NCBI GenBank assembly: GCA_047967505.1
Contig: CM106539.1
Length of the DNA stretch: 64,000 nucleotides
Origin: Dipteris shenzhenensis
Lineage: Eukaryota > Polypodiophyta > Polypodiopsida > Gleicheniales
Reading direction: 5' to 3' (one strand)
Part shown: positions 53,276-63,059 of the stretch, piece after piece
Layout: every line of letters begins with the position of its first letter
Numbering within the stretch: the stretch's first letter is position 1
The notes under the pieces: generated by a model
Told to the model about the DNA's origin: nothing
The model's database searches: none
The model's input: only the letters and a program-made list of their open reading frames with translations
Program-made: the position numbers and the translations under genes

Positions 53276-53629
53276 TGTTAAGATATCGAGCTCCACCACT
53301 CGTGATATGCCAAGGTGACCGTTGTGCATTTATGTCACCGACTTATTAGCTGTAGATGCGGTTGGTACACCACCGATGAATAATAGCTAGATGATAGCTA
53401 TCTTTATGTACTCTAGTTAGTGGCTCAGTTAGTATGTCACCTTAGTTAGATAAGTTTGGTTTGAGACCCACATATAGGGTTCACCTATTATTTTGTATAG
53501 AGAGTTCTTTTGGCTTTCACAACTAAGAAGAGGGAAACTGTTTTCAGCGTCCACCTTTGTGTATATTCCCCCATTGTGTATGTGAGAAAGCTGCAAGTGA
53601 GACTCCTTCCTTCTCTCCCACTCTCTTAA
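53276..53629 (+). repeat. Copia 3' LTR, 354 bp
   Basis: TGTTAAGA ... TCTTAACA termini form a short inverted repeat; the outer flank is Gypsy protease coding sequence. Confidence 0.88.
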
Positions 53630-53908
53630 CACGACTAACTTTACTACCAGATGGGTCTGCTCGAGTGTGGGTTTTCCCCGTTTCTCCAAGCATTCCTTGG
53701 TGCAGACACTCACTCCTACTACCCCATCCACGATGGCTTCCACCTTCTGGTTTTGGTAGACTATGGGGATAGAGGCGTTTGTGTCATCACCCTCAAAGTA
53801 TTGGCCTAGCTTGTTGATGGGAACCTTTGGTAGGTTTTGCCCCTTTTCTAACGTTGATTGGTTGGGCTTAAGGCTAGAAGGGATTGGAGGTAGGAATGGT
53901 CTGATCAT
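53630..53908 (-). pseudogene. Gypsy G4 protease region
   Basis: The minus-strand frame reads GQYFEGDDTNASIPIVYQNQ, then VEAIVDGVVGVSVCTKECLEK, the retropepsin region with DGV where DTG or DSG is expected, then LEQTHLVVKLV. At 53629 it runs into the Copia LTR, so later residues of this open frame are LTR-derived. Gag lies to its right, in the normal Gypsy order. Confidence 0.7.
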
Positions 53909-54429
53909 CCCATAGGATGGGATTTCCTCTTAGCAGGGAAGCAATTGGCATTTTCACCTCTGTCGATAGGAAGGTAGCCAAACCAGTGCTGCCGCAGGGA
54001 TCTAGTGAAGCTTCTTCCTCCATGGACAACATGTCCTCGATGCCATACAGGTCTCCTTCATCCTGGAGGTTATGCAACACTGGGTCTTTCTATAACACCT
54101 TTTGCATTAGATCCGAAGCTTCCTACTGCTCCAAGCTAAGGTGTTCCTCTTCCTCCACCCTTTCTGGCACCTTGGGCGACTTTGGGCCTTGGTGGCCCAT
54201 CAGGTGGGCTAGATGAATAGTATTTGACGGCCCTACTGGCCTTTAGTTGATGCTCAAACTTATCTTGGCAATCCCGTACCAAGTCCTGGGCATCCTTTAT
54301 GTATTGCTTTTCTAAGACCGCAAGTCGAGATAGGTCTCCTTATAGGTGGGTGAGGGTGCCAGGCCTTGGGCCTACATTGGTTTGTTCACCTCTAGGATCG
54401 GGGGTACCTTAGGGTCACCCTGGGTGGAA
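53909..54429. other. Decayed link between G4 gag and protease
   Basis: No continuous frame; scattered acidic minus-strand text such as DLYGIEDMLSMEEEASLD suggests the linker of the same polyprotein. Confidence 0.45.
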
Positions 54430-55605
54430 GACTATTTGAAAGCAGACGAGGTGGCAAGAGTAGCTGTCTCCTCATCATAACCATCTTGGATGGGCACCTG
54501 GTCGGAGCCGTCACCTACTAGAATGGCCTTCTTGGATCGGGTTAGAGGATGTGGGGGAATCTTAGGGCCGGCGAGAAAAAGGGATCCCTTACCCTTCTTT
54601 TTTAGCTTCCTCATTGCCTTTCCTAATGCCTTGGCTTGCATCCTCATAATGACTTGTAGTGGCACTAACGCCACATGGCCCTACTTGATGCTAAGTAGAT
54701 TGAGGCTGGTGCTCTTTGGCGGGATGATTGGGGTGGATGGTCTCCTCGTGGGACAATCTTGGAATAGATGCCGTTCCACATCCCACCTAGCCTTGCCCTT
54801 AGGCACGGGCATTCATTGGAGGGGTGGTTGCCATTGCATATGCGACACCAGACATTGTCTCTCCATGGAAACAAGTGGGGGTTGCTCGACGCCTCCTTGG
54901 AGGTTCCTATCCTCCATTGCTAGCCTAGCTATTCAACAAATTGGAGGCCAGCTCACTCATATCCAAGCCTTTAGGCTCGTTAGCCTCCTTCTTGATTGAC
55001 TCTACACTCGAGGACCTAACCGATGGAGCTAATTCTGAGGGGGCTGAGGCCTTGTCCGAATTCACTTTGTCCATCATGTTGTCACATATACGGATGGCCA
55101 CCTTGCTGCATAGACCAAGCAAGTGAGGCAACACTCATTCATCACTTATCCACTCATATGGCTCACAGTGGGCATTGAGGTGATTGATCCTAGCAATGTA
55201 ATCCCTCAAGGATTCCTTGTCGTTATGTTTTACCCCATACAATTGGTTGATCGGGCTCCATTTATGGCCATTGGGGGTGAACCCCACAATAAAAGCCTTT
55301 CTGAATGTCTCCCAATTGATCTTTTCTTCTGGGGTGAGAGCCCTATACCATTGGCTTATCTTGCCATCTAGGCTGAGGCCAAACACATTAGCCATCTCTA
55401 GGTCGCTTGGTGCACCAAAGGCTTCACAAATATGTTCAAACCATTCCACGTGGGAGACCAGGTCCCCTTCTCCTAGGAACTTGATCATTATCTTGGAGAT
55501 GGCTATGGGACGGCTTCTTGAGGGATTCGCCATCCCTACAAGAAACACTGGGGCGAGTGGAGGTGGTGTTGCCCTCCTTCCTAGGGCATTCACCAAAAAA
55601 TGCAT
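54430..55605 (-). pseudogene. Gypsy G4 gag with zinc knuckle
   Basis: Read leftward: VEWFEHICEAFG, MANVFGLSLDGKISQWYRAL, INWETFRKAFIVGFTPNG, YGVKHNDKESLRDYIARINH (55605-55135), the Gypsy retrotransposon gag fold. After stops comes CRICNGNHPSNECP, a CX2CX3HX4C knuckle one residue shorter than usual (about 54845-54800). A basic tail follows (54674-54432). It forms the particle and binds RNA in an intact element; this copy has several stops. Confidence 0.86.
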
Positions 55606-56559
55606 TGCCTCATCTCATTCAACACCATTTTAGCAACTAGTGGGGGTGGTGTTGCTGTGGGCTTGATGGGATGCAGCGCTGGCCATAGGCCTAGCCCAGG
55701 TGGTGGTTCCCATGTAGTTGCTAGTGCCGGCATTGGGACGGAGGTACCAAGGCTTGCATTCATTAGTGCAACCGGTATAGACAAGAAGGGATGGACCCTC
55801 AGAGGCAATGGGTCCTGGGGCATGGTAACATTGGTTCCATGTAGTAGGTGCCATAGGGTGGAAACTATGCTGCCCTATAGTTGTCGAAGGCTAGTGGCAT
55901 GGGGGCTGTTAGTGGGTCATAAGGCACTCCAACCTGGAAGTTCCTAGTATCCCCTCGACTTGAGTCTTGCCCACGGAATTCCCTCATCCATGTTTTCCCT
56001 GGGGAGGTCTGCATAGGCGGAGGGATCTGGATTGGCAAAGGCGACTTCAGTCCTGGTCTGTGGTTTGGGAGATGGCTGCTGTAGGCCTTCCCTCCCTAAG
56101 CTAACATACTGGCAAAGGTGTTCTCCATGTATGCCGACTCTATTCGTCCTAAGCGGCTGAACATGTTGGAGAATGTACCTCTAATTCTGGATGCAACCAA
56201 AGGTGTAGGAGAGTGGGGAGAGGCTACACTTGTGAATAGAGTTTCCGATGCCCTTGGACCCGAGGGGTCTTGCATTACTTCTTCAAGATTCTCTATTTCA
56301 TCGTAGAACTAGACAGTTTTTGGTCGGGGAGTCGAGACCTACTCAGGAATGGAGGCTCGAGATTGAGCTTTTGGATTCCCAACTAGGACAGAGGGTGGGC
56401 TGAGCATAGCTCGAAGCGCTTTCTTCTAGCACGGACCCTTTGCCAAAATCCTTCCGGACCTCAAGTGCATGTGGGATGCCTCCGGCTGGGCACACTCAAG
56501 CTAACTGAGGTTCTAAATTTTTCTTTTCATTCTTTGCCTACCCCAAAGGTATCACGCCA
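55606..56559. other. G4 5' leader region, no clear gene
   Basis: Minus-strand frames (55590-55854) are proline-rich and without motif. The G4 5' LTR should lie to the right but was not recognised. Confidence 0.35.
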
Positions 56560-57000
56560 GTCGGTGGAATATCTCTATAGCAACAATCGGTGGCGTAAGC
56601 ATATAGCGACGGCAACGGAGTAAGAATATAACCACGATCAGTGGGATAGATGTATCACGATGATCAGCGGGATGGATATTGCCACATGGTCTACGCGAAC
56701 GACTACAGGTGCTATCCCCACGGGCGTAGGGATACAGTTAAGAAAGCAGGCAGTGGGATAGGGAATCAGTCAAATCTTACCAACACATTGGTCGGTGGTA
56801 TAGTTATCGCAACAATGGGTGTGGGGATCGAAATGGCAACGATCGACGGGATAAGCATATCGTGATGACAGTGGAGTAAGTGTATTACCTCCAGCGATGG
56901 GATCAAAATAGCGACGATCAACCGAATGAAAATAGCAACGGGGGGTGTGATGGGAGTAACACGACAAGCAGAGGGATACGAATATGACCATGGGCATGGG
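56560..57000. repeat. Degenerate minisatellite, second locus
   Basis: Tandem degenerate units of about 24 bp, for example AACAATCGGTGGCGTAAG, CACGATCAGTGGGATAG, CAACGATCGACGGGATAAG and CGACGATCAACCGAATG. Same family and same strand as 48300-48680. Confidence 0.65.
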
Positions 57001-57043
57001 GGTGGTTCACTGCGCCATCGATGAAATAGCAAGATATTCGACA

Positions 57044-57712
57044 AGGCAACTATAGGCTATTTCTTGCTGCTCCAAGTGACTGCAGCACTCCCAAAAGAGA
57101 ACACATATCCACTGGTAGATCATCTATCAGAAATACTATCAGCCCAATCAGCATCAGTGTATCCATGCAACTGTATGTGAACCCTAGTCTCATAAAATAG
57201 TCCATACTGCACTGTGGACTTCACATACCTCAATATTCATCTAGCCACATCCAAATGCAGTTTCCTTGGAGCCTACATAAACTAACTTACCAACCCAATA
57301 GCATAGCTCAAATCTGGCCTGGTAATAGTCATATAAATCAAACTTCCTACTACGCATCTGTACATAGTAGGGTCTTCCAGAAGCTCACCTGCATCTACGC
57401 TCAACTTCACATTCTGTTCCAAAGGAACTAAAATAGGCTTACAGCCTGTCATCCCATATTTGGATAGCATGTCCAATCCATACTACCTCTGCAAGAGCCA
57501 TATCCCACTTGTGGATCTAATCACCTCAATGCCCAAGAAGTAACGCAGCTCTCCCAAATCCTTCATCTCAAACTTTTGCTTCGATAGCATTTTCACATGA
57601 AGGATATCTTCATCACTATCACTTGTGATGATCAAACACCATCAACATAAATCATGGTCTTCCTCCTCCACTGATTCCCTCATCATGCAACTTCCACTTC
57701 TGCTCCATAAAA
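57044..57712 (-). pseudogene. Copia RT/RNase H fragment, inverted relative of 51815-53250
   Basis: Minus-strand match to the Copia copy at 51815-53250. Reading leftward: the RT end with KMLSKQKFEMKDLGEL, MDMLSKYGMTGCKPILVPLE, GSLIYMTITRPDLSYAIG, then RNase H (LHGYTDADWADS, YVFSFGSAAVTWSS). TAG stops at 57282-57284 and 57273-57275 sit where the family has glutamine; the first is CAG in the plus-strand copy. There is no LTR. It joins the aORF copy at about 57715. Confidence 0.88.
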
Positions 57713-57717
57713 TTCGA

Positions 57718-60200
57718 ACATGACTTCTATGAGTTTGAAGTTGACCTGGGTCTCCACCCTCACCCTATTCCAGAGGACACTGGCCCATTAGATTCTCAAA
57801 GCACTCCTTTGGCCACAATTCGAATGCTGACCAAAAAACCCATGGACTTAAAAGACGAAGACACCTTCACCAAACATGCTACTCAGGAAGAGCCAGCTAC
57901 AATAGGCACGCCCCCCATGAGGACACAAAAGCGCACCCCGGTGCCAACCGCAGGCGAGTACAAGATCGTGCGTTCACAAGCACACTCACCATTGGGAGAA
58001 GCATGGCTCCAAGAGCTAGATGCTTGCGTGATTCACTAGCGCTCAGCATATGCCGCTCTCCAAGACCCGACAATTGTGGAGGCACTTAACTTTGCAAGCT
58101 TGGGAAGAGTAGCAGCCCGTTTCCCATGCCACCTAGACATGACACTACTGGCAGAATTCCTCAAGACATATGATAGCAACACCAGCGTGATGCATCCCCA
58201 CCACTACCAGATCAATCAAGACACAGTGCGAGTAGTATTCAACCTACCAGTGGTGCCAGAGAAATACTCTAAGCAAAAAAAGAAGCTCGACTTTCTAAAG
58301 ACAGTCTGTCACTACGACTTCTATGAGTGCAAAGGCCGCATCCAGTTCACCACCATCCACAAGCCTGAGGTAGAGCGCCGAGCAAGAGCCTTGCAATGGC
58401 TCACTCAAGTGAAGCACACGAACCATCATGATTCTGTTGTGCCCAATATCTTGCTGAGAATGGTGAACTTCCAGGAGACGAACTGGGCTGACTACTACTG
58501 CAGCCAGTTGAGAGATGATCTCAGCACCCACGAGCACATCATCGGCAATCCCATGTTGTACATGCCGGTCCACTATTACCAGAAAAGTTAGCATCTGCCA
58601 GTCGGCTTCGGCCTTACTGAGAAATTTGCCACTAGTCTTGTACAGACCGAGCAAGAAGAGAAAAAAACAAGGCCCAAGAGAGCGAGGACAATGCCAAGTG
58701 CCACTTCGATCACTCAAGTGCAACCGGAAACAAGTCAACTGCTCAACCAATATGACAAGCCAGTTGCATGAATTCATGCAATGACAACTACACCTGCAGT
58801 GGTTAGGTCTTCAAGATAAGGGCAAATAGCTGCAAGGAGCACCTATTCTCATTGAAGACCTCCAGGGTGAGGACACCATCAATATCAACCTCCATACAAG
58901 AGCCAAAACGGTGCCAACCACCCCGCTGCACCCTTCATCTTAGTCTCCACCACCCCTCAAGAGATAGCATCCGTCACCACCGACACCTCTTCCATGCCAT
59001 GGGCAAGCTTGCACAGGCCATACAATTTTGTAGCATGGCCCAGTACAAGGCAACGGGAGGCTTTAACCACATGATGGTAGAACAATTGTCATGCGTAGAC
59101 ATCATGGAGATGAATCTCTTTGAAGCCATGGCACAACTGCGGCAAGTCCTCCACATGATCTTACAGAGGAGGCGGGAGCAAGCCTCAAAACTCTCCTCCA
59201 ATCTCATCCAAGCCCAGCTCTCGGTGCATGAAAGCCTGTCAACAATGGTTACAACTTAGGCAATAGGCCATGCCACACTCAATCAAGCCAAAGAATACTG
59301 GGCTAAGGTGGAAGAGCTCGAGCTCACTCTGACGAAAGTCAAGGATGACCTCGCCACACCAGTGAATCCCTGGTCTAGATGCTCATGGAACAGGTGGACA
59401 AGGTAGAATCAGCTCTTTGCACGATGCTAGAATAGCAAGCACAGGCAAAGCAGCAGTATGCCTGCACACAGGAGTCCCACGACCAATAAATTCGCTCCTT
59501 ACAAGATCTCCTGGCATAAGAGAGGAACCTCACACTCTCCCTCCAAGAAGAAATCAAAAGACAGCATGCCACTGGTCACTTTGAGGAGGCAGGGTTGGAA
59601 GACCATGAGCAGCAGGAGTTCAGGATGTACAAGGAGGTGTCTGCACAATTAGCCACGTATACACTTACACCACGCACCATCACCCAAACCCTGCAAATGC
59701 ACTTCGATGCACTCCGTGCACAAAACCTTATCTTCCACCTAGACCTCACTACTCCACTATCGCCCAATGCCCTCCAAACTATTCTCCATCGTAATCCCAA
59801 CCACTGCTGCCCCATCTTAGCCATGTCATATTTCTCTCTTGACATTCAGTCCACCTTCGTATCTCTTCTCTACCCCTCTGATCTCCAAACCCTATCCACC
59901 CATCCCATTCTTCTTAATTTTCAAGGTTGGTGCCGCGTCATCACTGAGTCCCTTAATTATCCTGCGGACGATGAAGTGATGCAACTCGTAAAGCCTGAGC
60001 ATCTCACGCCATGGGTTTGCACTCCTGAAAGTCTGCATGCATACATAAATTGGATTCAGATCTAAGGCCGAGCCTCAACATTCCAAGCTCAAGGACACCT
60101 TGTGGCCTACCAGTCCACCACCTACCAACCCCTCAGAATAATAATACTCTTTAATCAGGTGCTACAAGCTCTCCAAGACTCACTAGATCCTTGGTGAGCA
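57718..60200 (+). pseudogene. Additional ORF (aORF) copy 3
   Basis: The best preserved copy. It enters at FYEFEVDLGLHPHPIPEDTG (57722), so the true N terminus is lost. Then ALNFASLGRVAARFPCHLDM, HHYQINQDTVRVVFNLPVVP and EKYSKQKKKLDFLKTVCHY; ALQWLTQVKHTNHHDSVVPN; NPMLYMPVHYY (58550); then RPKRARTMPS, LSCVDIMEMNLFEAMAQ, a glutamine-rich coiled coil (59160-59640), and a globular C-terminal part (59640-60065) ending WVCTPESLHAYINWIQI. Breaks are few: TAG at 58037, TAG near 58588, a shift near 58770 and others near 59260-59570. It matches 46195-48203 in the opposite orientation. No Gypsy pol adjoins it here. Confidence 0.62.
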
Positions 60201-60463
60201 ATTTTGAAACAATTCATGTAGTGTACCTGAGGAAATAATCGAGGATGAGGAACAAAATGAAATCACCCTCTTTTATACCACTGCCCCCCCTACAGATATT
60301 CCATTAGCGCCTCCCCTAGATCCCACCTAACCCACCCAACAAGCTGCCCTACCTCCTCTTCCTCAAACAACACTACCCGAGTACTCGTCCAATGCCTCCC
60401 ACACCACCACCACATAGCACAAACCCTCCCAGTCTATCACCTCCAATGCTCCAGTCGACCTCT
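60201..60463 (+). other. Proline-rich tail after the aORF
   Basis: The plus strand gives acidic then proline-rich text (EIIEDEEQNEITLF, APPTDIPLAPPLD) that may be the end of the same coding region; cut by the Copia LTR at 60464. Confidence 0.4.
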
Positions 60464-60773
60464 GTTGGAAGACAAGATCGGGTATGCTATCCCACAGATA
60501 TGTTACGGATAGCTAGATATGCCTATCGGTACTATGATTGGTGTATTAGTAGCTAGTAGTAGTCAAACCATGGTTCATACCCATGGTTAGTTCTTATTAG
60601 TCCAGTTAGGTCTTATCTTGTGGTTTTAGCTCTTTTTAGTGTGTTCACTTGGTGGATGTATTGTCTTTTTCCTTCTAGTAAGGAATAGACTCTGTGTTGG
60701 AGGCTGCTTGCCCTCCTGGTGTTCTTCCTCATACATGGGTGTTCCCACTTCCGCTATGCTATCTTCTTTCACA
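60464..60773 (+). repeat. Copia 5' LTR, 310 bp
   Basis: Starts TGTTGGAAGACAAGATCGGG and ends CTTCTTTCACA, followed directly by the primer site. Confidence 0.92.
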
Positions 60774-60785
60774 TGGTATCAGAGC
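60774..60785 (+). promoter_or_regulatory. Primer-binding site (initiator Met tRNA)
   Basis: TGGTATCAGAGC directly after the LTR. Confidence 0.95.
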
Positions 60786-62031
60786 ACTTCAATGCTTATG
60801 GGTGAGTTGCTGTGGTAGAGTGATGTGTTGAGGCAGAACCTTGGTCGTTTTTGAGGATAAGAGGGATGTGCTAAGCCTATGTTGAAGAATTCCTAGGTTG
60901 TCCTCCCTTCTACAGGCACTTTTTGGTCACGACATCGAAATTTTGCAAACAAATACTCTATATTACCTAATTTTTTCGCTTTGAGTAATTTCAGGTCCAA
61001 TGGACTTGAGTCTACTATTTTTTGGCCGAATTCGATCGTTTACATCTCCAAATCACCATTTTAAAATTCCTGTGAAGAAATCTTGCATATTGAAGCTATG
61101 GAAGTTGCATCTGCTCAAGTCTATTGAAGACTATCTATTAAAGCTTGGAGGCTGAGGGAAGAAGACCTCTTGAAGGTTCTCAAGAGATTGGTTGCCACTT
61201 ATGGTTGAAAAAAAAAAAAAGGTGCCTTGTTTCTCTACACTACACTCGTCTTTCTTATTCATTTTACTACAAGGATTGGCATAGCCCACTGCTATAGGGT
61301 GGTAGACTTGTGCCTAGGGATAGGTTTTCTTGTAGGAACATACACTTACAGAGACAATGGTTGACACTGGTTGATTCCTTACTATGCATGAGGTTATGCT
61401 TATCTGTTGTCATATTGTCGGGCGATCCTATGCTAGTGACATACTACTGGTGGATGCATCTTGGGGCCTGATATGGTCCATGGTTCATGCATGATTTTGC
61501 AGTGATATTTGAATATTTGCAATGGATCAAATGCCTTTGATCTTGCTGTGATACAATGGTTGGTTTGAGGATCTTGATGCCTAGCAAGTGGTTGTACTTT
61601 TTATGCCTGATTCCGACTACATATTGATTGTTGTTTGCTCATGCTATGAGCTGCTAGTGATTGATTGTTGGAATATTGTGAGGCATTATTGGACACCTTC
61701 ATTGCCACTATTAGTTAGTGTGTTGCTTTTCCTTGCCACACTGAAAGGAGCAAAGTGCCATTTTGATTCTAGTTGACCAATTGTGCAGTAATAATTGAAA
61801 GTTCTTGGACTGGACTCCAGGACTCCAGTCAAAAGTGTACAAGTGGCTGTCTTCAGCAGCAGATATCAGAAAATCCTTAAGGAATTTGGATCTACACTGA
61901 ACTGGAAGTTTGTAGAGCCATGCACTACCTACATTTTTGCTTTTGACAATATTTGCATCCAAGCTAAGGTGTGAAAGATATTGACAATCCAAGACTAGTA
62001 AAAAGTTGTAGGAATCTGTTTTTTCGTAACT
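60786..62031 (+). other. Copia leader, non-coding
   Basis: 1.2 kb without a convincing frame; an A run of about 13 at 61208-61221. Unusually long for a Copia leader. Confidence 0.6.
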
Positions 62032-62996
62032 ATGGCAAATGCAAGTGGGTTTGATAATATCATCCAGATTGTTGGTGAGAAATTAGATTACCATAACTAT
62101 CCCATTTGGAAATTTAGAATGGATAACTTTTTGATCGGAAAAAACTATTGGGATTTGGTTATAGGTGATGAGAAAGAGCCTAATTTGCCAGAAAGAAATG
62201 CTACTGCAGAACAAGTTAAGAATCATAAAGCTTGGCTGGAAAGAGCACGGAGGGTGCTTCTCACATGCCATTGTTATGCAAATTTTGAACTGCAAGTCTC
62301 CCAAGAATGCATGGGATATCTTGACAAGATATTATGGCACAACTACAAGTGCCAGGAAAATTCAACTGAAGCAAAAGTTCAACAATATGTCAAGGTGGGG
62401 TAGAATAATACAGGAGTACGTGACTGAAATCAAAACCATAGCTGATCAATTAGCTTCTATTGATGCTTTTGTGGATGATGATGACATGGTTGTAGTCACT
62501 TTGAATGGACTTGGTCCTGAATATAAGTCTTTTGACACTTCCATTTCTGTGAGACCAGATATGTCGAATTTCAATGAACTAGTTGCTCATTTGATACATG
62601 AAGAAGTGAAGCTTGGGCTGAATACTGGTGCTAGTTGCTCCAGAAATAGAGATGCTATTTTTTACTCTAATTAGAGAGGTAGAGGTGGTAGAGGCAAGAG
62701 TGCCTCTCATGGTAGAGGTGATGTCAGATATACATCACAGGCTCAAGCCCATAGTTGGAGCAATCAAAATCAGCCTCATAGAGGAGGAGGATCTCTCCAG
62801 GCAAGGGGAGATCAAGATCACGAGGTAGAGGGGCTTGGCAGCCACCTCACCATGTGGATCAGCCCAATAAGGATAAGGTCTGCCATTACTGTGGGAAGAT
62901 TGGCCATATTGCAAGGGATTGCTTCAAGAAGCAAGCAAATCAGAGAGGAAGGGCAAATCAGCAAGGTCTTCAAGTCATACACATGACACACCCATA
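62032..62996 (+). pseudogene. Copia gag with zinc knuckle
   Basis: Starts at ATG 62032: LDYHNYPIWKFRMDNFLIGK, then AWLERARRVLLTC. The frame shifts near 62300 into SPKNAWDILTRYYGTTTSAR, EYVTEIKTIADQLASIDAFV and ELVAHLIHEEVKLG. TAG at 62672-62674 interrupts an arginine/glycine-rich stretch. The zinc knuckle CHYCGKIGHIARDC (CX2CX4HX4C) is at 62881-62922. Another frame change follows before protease. In an intact element gag coats the RNA. Confidence 0.9.
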
Positions 62997-63059
62997 GACC
63001 AATTGTTTGCTATGACGTATGTACAAGATCATAAGCCTACTAATGGTGGCTTTGAGGAT

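Larger units (their letters stand above)
51629..53629 (+). mobile_element. Copia element with deleted 5' half
   Basis: A partial 5' LTR (51629-51812) joins directly to RT, and a full 3' LTR (53276-53629) follows a polypurine tract (GAGCTCGAGGGGGAG, 53261-53275). Gag, protease and integrase are missing. The flanks are GAAGA on the left and CGACT on the right, so there is no target duplication, and the RT region of host element G4 is also missing. A recombination or deletion across the insertion is likely. Confidence 0.85.
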
